Program-made: the position numbers and the translations under genes
Origin: Mycolicibacterium iranicum
GTDB lineage: Bacteria; Actinomycetota; Actinomycetes; Mycobacteriales; Mycobacteriaceae
Length of the DNA: 64,000 bases
Direction of reading: 5' to 3'
Assembly (NCBI RefSeq): GCF_002101705.1
Contig: NZ_LQPC01000030.1
Span: 372,001 to 436,000 of the forward strand
Shown: positions 45,109 to 52,236 of the stretch, one piece after another
Position numbering within the stretch: the stretch's first letter is position 1
How the letters are laid out: the number at the start of each line of letters is the position of its first letter
Notes under the pieces: model-generated
Database searches by the model: none
Told to the model about the DNA's origin: nothing
The model's input: the letters and a program-made list of their open reading frames with translations, nothing else

Positions 45109-46274
45109 CCGACCCCGATCTCGTCAGCCAGGCGGGCGAAGGTCTCATGCTTCCTGGTCCCGAGCAGGTTGAAGGCATCCCGAAAGCTTGTATCGCCTTG
45201 GTAGGTGCTGGTGACGACCGCGCGAGCGAACTGGCGGCTCAGGCGCAGCGGCTGGGTGTTGTAGTAGTTTCCGCCAGAGTTCTCTCCGCGTCGGCGCTTG
45301 GCCAGCTCGACGACGGCGTCTCTCTCCGCTTCATATCGCGACCGGTAGTCGTCCCACTCGAGGAAGTGCGCATCGAATAGGCGCTTAAGGATTACCAACG
45401 TGCTCACCCGATACCGGCGAGCCAGGCGTGTCAACTCCTGGGTTGTCGACTCACCCTGATAGTCGCGACGAAGTGCCGCCAGGGGAACCAGGACCTCGGC
45501 TGCGACCTGGTTGCACCACAGCTCCTCGGACACCCCGTCGCGGACGACCATGGCGGCGTCGGACAGGGCGCTGCCGCCGAGCCAAACATGACCGAGCTCG
45601 TGGATCAGGGTGAAAATCTGCGCAGCCTTGGTGTCGGCGCCATTGACGAAGATCAGCGGAGCGACCGGATCAGAGAGCGCGAAACCGCGAAACTCCTCCG
45701 GGTCCAGGGCCCGGTGTGTGTCCCCGCCGACGATGCCGTTCACCATAACGAGCACACCAATGGCCTCGATGCGGTCTATCAACTGCCTCAGCGCATCGTC
45801 GGAGTTGGTAAACACGGCGCGCTCAGTCAGGTCGAAGTCGATGGCCTCGCGGATCGCCCGCGCTGCGTCGGCCAGTGGGGTGTCGGTGGTCGCGGAGCCC
45901 ACGAACTCCAACCGGGGAGCGCCGTGGTCGAGGGCGTAGTCGCGATACCACTCCTGTCGGTTCTGGCATATATAGATCGTGTCCAGCAAGTCGACGGACG
46001 GGCGGGGCACCGTCGTGTTGCCGACCGTGCGCATGTCCGGGATGGGCACCGACTCGTTCGGCGGCTCAGACAGGAACAACAAACCAAACGGGGTATGAGT
46101 CGCCTGCGCGAAGCTCTCCAACTGCTTGAGGGTCGGCTGACGCTCACCGCTAATCCACTCGTCGAGCTTCGGGGCGCGGCGTTGTGTGGTCTCGTCGTCC
46201 CAACCCGCACGCTCCACGGCCCACCGCAGGATGCTCGGGGCGACACTGACGCGTACTACCACAGTGCCCGCCAC
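45105..46274 (-). CDS. XRE/ImmA-IrrE-type zinc metalloprotease regulator
   Basis: 389 aa. The N-terminal part is a degenerate helix-turn-helix (WISGERQPTLKQLESFAQAT) and the HELGHVWLGGSAL motif near residue 225 is the HExxH zinc site of the ImmA/IrrE (DUF955, COG2856) family. Coupled by 4 nt to the DUF4411 gene. The pair matches the predicted COG2856/PIN toxin-antitoxin association. The unit lies between prfC and glpK, a spot without it in M. tuberculosis. Confidence 0.8.
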   Translation of the reverse strand: MAGTVVVRVSVAPSILRWAVERAGWDDETTQRRAPKLDEWISGERQPTLKQLESFAQATHTPFGLLFLSEPPNESVPIPDMRTVGNTTVPRPSVDLLDTIYICQNRQEWYRDYALDHGAPRLEFVGSATTDTPLADAARAIREAIDFDLTERAVFTNSDDALRQLIDRIEAIGVLVMVNGIVGGDTHRALDPEEFRGFALSDPVAPLIFVNGADTKAAQIFTLIHELGHVWLGGSALSDAAMVVRDGVSEELWCNQVAAEVLVPLAALRRDYQGESTTQELTRLARRYRVSTLVILKRLFDAHFLEWDDYRSRYEAERDAVVELAKRRRGENSGGNYYNTQPLRLSRQFARAVVTSTYQGDTSFRDAFNLLGTRKHETFARLADEIGVG

Positions 46275-46409
46275 CTCCTTCCGTGCACGGTGTCAGTGTG
46301 CCGCAGCCAGCACAGCGGGGCGCTTCGGCCCCGCCGATGAACATGAACCGAGGTGACCGACGTCGATCCGAACTCATCAACCTCGCAACAGGCCGTGGTC
46401 ATGTCGGGA

Positions 46410-47054
46410 TTACGACACCAGCGGTAGCGCCGCCTCGATGATCGCTTTACCGGCCTCTGTGCCGGCAGCCGTCGCTATCGCGGTCATCGCCGTAGTGGCC
46501 AATGTCTTGAATCGGCCCGGCGACGGGGAGGCGGCGTTCGACTCACCACGGATCGCGGATACCAGATCCTCGGCGTGGGCACGGACCTCCGCGTCGGTCA
46601 CCGTGGGCAGTGCCTGCTCGATCTCGTCGGCGAGATTGCGGGCTTGCTTGATCGCCCGCTCTACATTAACGGTCTGAATGGCGCCGTGACTGTTGACGGC
46701 GATAGCGACACCGCTGCTGCCTTCTATGTGCAGGTACGGACTCTGCACCTCGGCGATACCGGGTAGGTCACGCACCGACTTGCCCGACGCGGCGTACTTC
46801 TCCCCGTAGGGCGTCAAGTGTGGCCGGAGAACGATCCTCTGCATCGTGCCAGTCCCGTCGACGTAACCCTCCTGAATCAGCCATTGCAGTGCGGCGCTCA
46901 ATTCCTCCCGCGTGACCTCAGTGTCAGACCAGGAAGCCACCTCCATGAAGGCCGCCGGCTTCGCCTCGGCGATGGCAGTTCCTTCGATTCGTAGCTCGTA
47001 CAGCCAAGCGAGAACTCCGTCCCGCAGGCTCCACAGACGCTCGGCCCTGTTCAA
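46410..47054 (-). CDS. Hypothetical protein with winged-helix-like N-terminus
   Basis: 214 aa. Residues 1-100 suggest a winged helix (SDTEVTREELSAALQWLIQE then GYVDGTGTM). The middle has VQSPYLHIEGSSGVAIAVNS, the end a hydrophobic segment (TTAMTAIATAAGTEAGKAII). It lies upstream of the toxin-antitoxin pair on the same strand and may be part of the same insertion. No family recognised. Confidence 0.55.
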   Translation of the reverse strand: MNRAERLWSLRDGVLAWLYELRIEGTAIAEAKPAAFMEVASWSDTEVTREELSAALQWLIQEGYVDGTGTMQRIVLRPHLTPYGEKYAASGKSVRDLPGIAEVQSPYLHIEGSSGVAIAVNSHGAIQTVNVERAIKQARNLADEIEQALPTVTDAEVRAHAEDLVSAIRGESNAASPSPGRFKTLATTAMTAIATAAGTEAGKAIIEAALPLVS

Positions 47055-47373
47055 CTCAGACCTCCTCCGGGTAGCTCACGGGCCAGCGTATGTGCAGGGT
47101 CCGACAGCAGAGGCTGGGTCGCCATTCGCTGACGAGTGTCGTCACGTCGATAGACGTTTCTGGAAACTCTCCTACCGGTATTGGGCCGTCGCCGATTGAT
47201 CGCACTCTTTTCCGCGGAGGCTTAGTTCCCAGCGGAGTGACAGGACTCGGTGTGGATTCTTGATCACTGGACATTGCTCGTCATGTATGCGCCGGACGCC
47301 GCGTGCCTGACATCGCATCCTGGCAGATGTACCCGTCCGCGTAGGACGAAGACTCTTCGACAACCGCGGCTGA
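47055..47373. other. Intergenic region between accessory insert and glpK
   Basis: No supported gene. Short frames on both strands lack ribosome-binding sites and coding character. Nothing recognised. Confidence 0.5.
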
Positions 47374-48882
47374 TCAGTCGACGTCGACCCAATCTAGGGT
47401 TCGATCAACGGCTTTGCGCCAACCGGCGTATCCGGACTCACGCTGGTCGTCGGACCACTGCGGTGCCCACCGCTTGTCCTCCTGACAGTTCGCGCGCAGA
47501 TCGTTGGTGCCATCCCAGAATCCGACGGCCAATCCGGCGGCATAGGCGGCGCCCAGCGCTGTCGTCTCGGAGACCACGGGCTTGACGACGTCGACGCCGA
47601 GCACGTCGGCCTGGATCTGCATGCACAGGTCGTTGGCGGTGATGCCGCCGTCGACCTTCAGAACCTCAAGGTGCACATCGGAATCGGCTTCCATGGCGTC
47701 GACGACGTCGCGGCTCTGGTAGCAGATCGCCTCCAGTGTCGCGCGGGCCACGTGGGCGTTGGTGTTGAAGCGGGACAACCCGACGATGGCGCCGCGCGCA
47801 TCCGAACGCCAGTACGGGGCGAACAGGCCGGAGAACGCGGGCACGAAGTAGACGCCGCCGTTGTCCTCGACCTGACGGGCCAGCGCCTCGCTCTGGGATG
47901 CCCCGCTGATGATACCCAGCTGATCGCGCAGCCACTGCACCGCCGAGCCGGTGACGGCGATCGAACCCTCAAGCGCGTAAACGGGTTTGGCGTCATTGAA
48001 CTGATAGCAGACGGTGGTCAGCAGACCGTTCTGCGATCGCACGATGTCTTCACCGGTGTTCATCAGAAGGAAATTGCCTGTGCCATAGGTGTTCTTGGCT
48101 TCCCCGGCGTCGAGGCACACCTGCCCGACCATCGCTGCCTGTTGATCGCCGAGGATGCCCGTGATCGGCAACTCACCGTCGACCACCGCCGTCACCCCGA
48201 ACGGCTCCGTGGTTGACGACGGTCGGATCTCGGGAAGCATCTGGCGCGGCACGCCGAAGAAGCCGAGCAGTTCGTCGTCCCAGTCCAGGGTTTCCAGGTT
48301 CATCAGCATGGTCCGGCTGGCGTTCGTGACGTCGGTGGCGTGCACCCCGCCGTGGTGGCCGCCGGTCAGATTCCACAGCACCCACGTGTCCGTCGTCCCG
48401 AACAGGGCGTCGCCCTTCTCGGCGGCTTCACGCAAACCGTCGACGTTCTCCAGCAGCCACTGCAGTTTGCCGCCTGAAAAGTAGGTGGCCGGCGGCAAGC
48501 CTGCCTTCTGCCGGATGACCTCGCCGCGGCCGTCTCGATCCAGTGCCGATGCGATCCGATCGGTGCGGGTGTCCTGCCAGACGATCGCGTTGTAGTACGG
48601 CCTTCCGGTGCGGCGATTCCAGACCAGCGACGTCTCCCGCTGGTTGGTGATGCCGAGCGCCGCGAGATCGCCGGTCGAGAGGTTGGTTCTGTTCATCGCC
48701 GTCGCGAGCACCGATGCGGTGCGCTCCCAGATCTCGACGGGGTTGTGCTCGACCCAGCCCGCTTTCGGCAGGATCTGTTCGTGTTCGAGTTGGTGACGTC
48801 CGACTTCGGCGCCGTTGTGGTCGAAGATCATGCACCGCGTGCTGGTGGTGCCCTGGTCGATTGCAGCGACGAAGTCGGCCAT
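47374..48882 (-). CDS. glpK: Glycerol kinase
   Basis: 502 aa from ATG 48882 ([20 protein letters not shown]). FGGY family: N-terminal phosphate loop [41 protein letters not shown], and the C-terminal [20 protein letters not shown]. It phosphorylates glycerol with ATP in the cytosol. No glpF or glpD beside it. Same position as M. tuberculosis Rv3696c. Confidence 0.95.
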   Translation of the reverse strand: MADFVAAIDQGTTSTRCMIFDHNGAEVGRHQLEHEQILPKAGWVEHNPVEIWERTASVLATAMNRTNLSTGDLAALGITNQRETSLVWNRRTGRPYYNAIVWQDTRTDRIASALDRDGRGEVIRQKAGLPPATYFSGGKLQWLLENVDGLREAAEKGDALFGTTDTWVLWNLTGGHHGGVHATDVTNASRTMLMNLETLDWDDELLGFFGVPRQMLPEIRPSSTTEPFGVTAVVDGELPITGILGDQQAAMVGQVCLDAGEAKNTYGTGNFLLMNTGEDIVRSQNGLLTTVCYQFNDAKPVYALEGSIAVTGSAVQWLRDQLGIISGASQSEALARQVEDNGGVYFVPAFSGLFAPYWRSDARGAIVGLSRFNTNAHVARATLEAICYQSRDVVDAMEADSDVHLEVLKVDGGITANDLCMQIQADVLGVDVVKPVVSETTALGAAYAAGLAVGFWDGTNDLRANCQEDKRWAPQWSDDQRESGYAGWRKAVDRTLDWVDVD

Positions 48883-48975
48883 GTGTCCATGATGGACTAC
48901 GAGCCTGCGCTGATCTCCCGAACGCCTCGCCGCCCCGCCGGGTCGCGCTAGAGTGCGCAGAGGCGCGACGGAAAG

Positions 48976-49335
48976 GTGCCGCTCATCGAAACTCGACCCC
49001 GACGCTGCGGGCTTGCCGGCCTTGCCGCAGCATTCGCGGCCGCGCCGGTCCTGCTCAGCGGAGCCGCCCACGCCCAGCCGGCTCCCCCGCCCGTGGATCC
49101 CCGGATCGGGTGCGAATCACCCGAGTTCGGCGGCGTCTTCGTTCCCGTCACGGCGACGTATGCCGAATGCCAGTACATCGTCACGGGCAGTTTCTACTAC
49201 GACAGTTACGACAACGGCGTCTACACCGGCACTCTGGTGTACCGGGATGGGGCGAAGGTTCCGACGGAACGCCCGCAGATGCCCGAAACGTTCACGGCGC
49301 CCGGCGGCGTTCCGCTTCTCCTACCGTTCGGATGA
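48976..49335 (+). CDS. Small secreted protein
   Basis: 119 aa from GTG 48976. Sec signal peptide with [20 protein letters not shown] and cleavage near AHAQP. The mature part has two Cys and an aromatic stretch [20 protein letters not shown]. No known domain. The gene is divergent from glpK. Confidence 0.6.
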   Translation: MPLIETRPRRCGLAGLAAAFAAAPVLLSGAAHAQPAPPPVDPRIGCESPEFGGVFVPVTATYAECQYIVTGSFYYDSYDNGVYTGTLVYRDGAKVPTERPQMPETFTAPGGVPLLLPFG

Positions 49336-49375
49336 TGCCCTGAAGACCGCACCGCTGACGGCGGGCCTCGCGGAC

Positions 49376-50110
49376 ATGCCGCGTGGCGGGCCGAATGCGT
49401 CGTGCCTGGATCGGCTGCTCGAGACCGACCGCCTGGAGTACCTGGACCGCGACTCCGACGGAGACGACAATCTCGAAGCGATGAAGCGCAGCGTCGTGCG
49501 CGCGCTGGACTGGACCGGCGAGGTGTTCGGCAATCACGAGCGATTCGCGAAGATTGCGCTGGATGAGGTCGCTGACGTCCCCGACCCCAAGATCCTGGAA
49601 CTCGGTGCCGGGCACGGCGCGCTGTCGCGCAAGCTGCTGGACTGGCATCCGAGCGCGCACGTCACGGTCACCGACATCGAACCGGCCTCGGTGGCGGCGA
49701 TGGCGGCCACCGATCTCGGATCGCATCCCCGCGCTGAGGTCCGGGAATTGGACGCGACAGACCTGGACGCGGCCGACGGTGAGTTCGCGCTGGCCGTGTT
49801 CGCTCTGTCGTTTCATCACCTTGCACCCGACGCCGCGGTCCAGGTGATCGCCGAAGGCACCCGCGCTGCCGACACACTGCTCATCATCGATTTGCCGCGT
49901 CCGCCGGCGCCGTTGCACCTGCTGCGGCTGGCCTCGATGCTCCCGCTGGCGCCGGTGATCCCGTTCGTGCACGACGGCGTGATCAGCTCGTTGCGCGCCT
50001 ACAGTCCGTCGGCGCTGCGGGTACTGGCCGCGCACGCCGGACCGTCCATCGACATCGAATTGCGGGGCGGGTTGTTCAGTCCGCAAGTGGCCGTGCTGCG
50101 GCGCCGCTAG
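49376..50110 (+). CDS. Class I SAM-dependent methyltransferase
   Basis: 244 aa from ATG 49376 (MPRGGPNASCLDRLLETDRL). SAM motif I is ILELGAGHGALSRKLL; motif II VTDIEPASV; motif IV ALSFHHLAPDAAV. Cytosolic methyltransferase, substrate unknown. It is the last backbone gene before the tiny-peptide region; the SARP-type motif begins 20 nt after its stop. Confidence 0.75.
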   Translation: MPRGGPNASCLDRLLETDRLEYLDRDSDGDDNLEAMKRSVVRALDWTGEVFGNHERFAKIALDEVADVPDPKILELGAGHGALSRKLLDWHPSAHVTVTDIEPASVAAMAATDLGSHPRAEVRELDATDLDAADGEFALAVFALSFHHLAPDAAVQVIAEGTRAADTLLIIDLPRPPAPLHLLRLASMLPLAPVIPFVHDGVISSLRAYSPSALRVLAAHAGPSIDIELRGGLFSPQVAVLRRR

Positions 50111-50130
50111 TTGCGCGTCGGTCTTCGGCG

Positions 50131-50147
50131 TTTAGAAACCTCCAAGC
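50131..50147 (+). promoter_or_regulatory. TTTAGAAACCTCCAAGC element upstream of the first peptide operon
   Basis: Shares AGAAA-N3-CCAAG with three other sites at 56126-56143 (-), 56432-56447 (-) and 57688-57701 (+). Located 62 nt before the start codon at 50209. Candidate binding site of the nearby SARP-FHA regulator, overlapping a promoter. Confidence 0.55.
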
Positions 50148-50208
50148 ACTCAGCCGGATCTTCTTCCTACAGGCAGCAATCTACGCAGCCTCTTCAGGAA
50201 GGAAGAAC

Positions 50209-50277
50209 ATGAAGTTCGAGAAGACCGACAAGGGATCCATCGCCGTCGTCGGGATCGCCACGCGGGCCCTCTGCTGA
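50209..50277 (+). CDS. 22-aa peptide ending in Cys, first gene of the peptide operon
   Basis: ATG 50209 with AGGAAGGAAG just upstream (50197-50206). The product starts MKFEKTDKGSIAVVGIATRA and ends Leu-Cys. Charged N-terminus, hydrophobic middle, terminal cysteine. It does not share the arginine pattern of the following peptides, but sits at the head of their transcript. It could be a separate signal peptide or precursor, or a short leader ORF. Confidence 0.5.
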   Translation: MKFEKTDKGSIAVVGIATRALC

Positions 50278-50302
50278 GCGTCGAAAGAATCGTAATAACA
50301 GC

Positions 50303-50356
50303 ATGATTCGTCATATGGATCGTCGACTGGCACGTGCCCGAAAAGCCCGCGGTTGA
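50303..50356 (+). CDS. Arginine-rich tiny peptide, member 1 (17 aa)
   Basis: MIRHMDRRLARARKARG followed by TGA. Matches the family pattern in full: hydrophobic residues at 2, 5 and 9, RRLAR at 7-11. The ribosome-binding site is weak (GAAAG), so coupling to the upstream peptide 25 nt away is possible. Confidence 0.7.
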   Translation: MIRHMDRRLARARKARG

Positions 50357-50377
50357 CATGCAAAGCAGGTGACCCAA

Positions 50378-50431
50378 ATGTTCACACAAATGAGCCGCCG
50401 GTTGACCCGAGGTAGACGTAACCGCGGGTAA
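50378..50431 (+). CDS. Arginine-rich tiny peptide, member 2 (17 aa)
   Basis: MFTQMSRRLTRGRRNRG with AGGTGA about 7 nt before the ATG. Family pattern with Thr at position 10. Next in line after member 1, 21 nt downstream. Confidence 0.75.
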   Translation: MFTQMSRRLTRGRRNRG

Positions 50432-50491
50432 ACACCGCCTACCCGATCGCAGCTCTCAGGCGGTGCGTACTGACATTCAAGGAGGTGAGGA

Positions 50492-50545
50492 ATGACTCGC
50501 AAGATCAATCGTCGATTGACGCGGCGCAGAATCATCCGAAACTGA
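50492..50545 (+). CDS. Arginine-rich tiny peptide, member 3 (17 aa)
   Basis: MTRKINRRLTRRRIIRN; excellent ribosome-binding site AAGGAGGTGAGG ending 1 nt before the ATG. Its C-terminal part (RRRIIRN) departs from the usual RGRR ending. Last of the upstream group. Confidence 0.75.
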   Translation: MTRKINRRLTRRRIIRN

Positions 50546-50582
50546 GCCTTTCGGCACCTTCCCCCGACCGCACATGATTCGC

Positions 50583-50598
50583 TGACGGCCGGCCGTCA
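50583..50598. promoter_or_regulatory. 16-bp perfect palindrome TGACGGCCGGCCGTCA
   Basis: Lies between tiny-peptide member 3 and the kinase gene, followed by ATAAAG. It could be the terminator of the peptide transcript or an operator for the kinase gene. Confidence 0.5.
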
Positions 50599-50694
50599 AT
50601 AAAGTTCATGAGGGATGTCTGAACTGGTAGTGCACCTAAGGAGCGGAGTCTAATGTAGACAGATTGACGATTGCTGTTCTTGCACGGGGGGACC

Positions 50695-52236
50695 ATGGAA
50701 GGAACGCCTTTCGGGCGCTACCAATTGGTGGATCTGCTAGGTCGCGGCGGCATGGGGGAAGTGTGGCGCGCGTACGACACGGCGACAGATCGTGTCGTCG
50801 CCCTGAAAGTGCTCCCTGCCCAGTGGGCTCAAGACGATCTCTACCTGCAGCGATTCCGTCGCGAGGCACACGCTGCAGCCCGCCTGACTGAACCGCACGT
50901 CGTTCCCATCCACAACTACGGCGAGATCGAGGGCCGCCTCTACGTCGATATGCGTCTCATCGACGGCAGCGATCTGCACTCGCTCCTGTCCGGCGGCCCG
51001 CTGTTGCCCGCCCGTGCCGTCGCGATCATCGAGCAAGTAGCGATGGCACTCGACGCCGCGCACCACGAGGGCCTCGTCCACCGTGACGTGAAGCCGTCCA
51101 ACATCCTGGTGGCCCGCTACGACTTCGCCTACCTGATCGATTTCGGCATCGCCCGTGCGTCTCAGCAGACTGCCCTGACCAATTCGGGCCATCTCGTGGG
51201 CACCGTCCAATACATGGCGCCGGAACGGTTCCGCGAGGGCGCCTGCGACGTTCGCTCGGACGTGTACTCCTTAACCTGCGTCCTGGCGCAGTGCCTCACC
51301 GCAACAGCACCGTTCGCCGGCCAGAGCGTCGAGCAGCAGATGATGGCGCACCTCACGGCTCCTCCACCGCAGCCTTCGCAGATCAACCCCGGCGTGCCCG
51401 CAGGGTTCGATGCCGTGATCGCCAAGGGGATGGCCAAGAATCCCGACGACCGCTATCAGACGGTTATCGAGCTCGCCGAGGCCGCAGCCAGAGCCCTCGG
51501 CGGGACCGCAGCCTCCACGGCAGGCCTGTCGGCGACGATGGCCGGGGGGCTCGACGACAGCGAGTTCGCGGCGACGATGCTGGGGGACGGTCCGCTCGAC
51601 ACCGCGGCGCCTGACACATTGGATCCCGGAGGTGTCGGCAGTTCGATCGACAACCTGCTCGATCGAGCGGTCGCGGCGATCAACCGCGGCGATCGCGACG
51701 TTGCCTCAGCGCTCGCCGACCAGGTGCTCGCAGTCGACCATCGCAACGCCGAAGCCGAGGACCTGCTCCGCGCACCCACCACGGGTGGCGAAATCCGACG
51801 ATTGACCCTCGTCTCGGCCGACCTCGTCGACGGCGCGGACATGGCAATGCGCATGGATCCGGAAACCCACCGACTTCTCGTCGGCCGGTTCCGCGACCTT
51901 GTCCGCCAGACCGCCGACCAGTACGAGGGCCACGTCAGCGGAACCAAAGGCGATGGACTGCTCGTCGTATTCGGCTACCCCAACGCGCACGAGGACGACG
52001 TCTACCGTGCCGTCCAGGCGGGCCTTGACATCTCCCGCGACGTCGAGCGCCTCGGCGAACAGGCCCGTCGTCGGTTCAACGGACCATCGAGGTCCGGATC
52101 GGCGTGCATCGCGGGCCGGTCTATCTCGACGACAATCAAGACGACGTCTATGGATTGGCCGTCACACTGGCCGCGCGGGTTTCGGCCCTTGCACCCGCCG
52201 GCGGTGTCGCCGTCTCGCATTCCGTGGAACCGTTGA
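50695..52236 (+). CDS. Ser/Thr protein kinase plus N-terminal part of cyclase domain (5' part of frameshifted gene)
   Basis: Starts ATG 50695 after GGGGGGA. Kinase domain at residues 1-270: Gly loop LLGRGGMGEVWRAYD, VALKVL lysine, GLVHRDVKPSNILV catalytic loop, LIDFGIARA, GTVQYMAPERF. After a linker, a class III nucleotidyl cyclase domain starts (RRLTLVSADLVDGADMAMRM) with the metal-binding GTKGDGLLVVFGYPN. At about 52085 the frame shifts: the cyclase continues one frame over (TIEVRIGVHRGPVYLDD) in the next entry. From there this frame encodes 40 unrelated residues. No slippery heptamer is visible, so a 1-nt deletion (real or assembly error) is more likely than programmed frameshifting. Confidence 0.8.
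   Translation: MEGTPFGRYQLVDLLGRGGMGEVWRAYDTATDRVVALKVLPAQWAQDDLYLQRFRREAHAAARLTEPHVVPIHNYGEIEGRLYVDMRLIDGSDLHSLLSGGPLLPARAVAIIEQVAMALDAAHHEGLVHRDVKPSNILVARYDFAYLIDFGIARASQQTALTNSGHLVGTVQYMAPERFREGACDVRSDVYSLTCVLAQCLTATAPFAGQSVEQQMMAHLTAPPPQPSQINPGVPAGFDAVIAKGMAKNPDDRYQTVIELAEAAARALGGTAASTAGLSATMAGGLDDSEFAATMLGDGPLDTAAPDTLDPGGVGSSIDNLLDRAVAAINRGDRDVASALADQVLAVDHRNAEAEDLLRAPTTGGEIRRLTLVSADLVDGADMAMRMDPETHRLLVGRFRDLVRQTADQYEGHVSGTKGDGLLVVFGYPNAHEDDVYRAVQAGLDISRDVERLGEQARRRFNGPSRSGSACIAGRSISTTIKTTSMDWPSHWPRGFRPLHPPAVSPSRIPWNR

Noticed and set aside
52060..52110. Programmed -1 frameshift in the kinase-cyclase gene
   Set aside because: No X-XXY-YYZ slippery heptamer or clear stimulatory stem at the junction; a one-base deletion is simpler.
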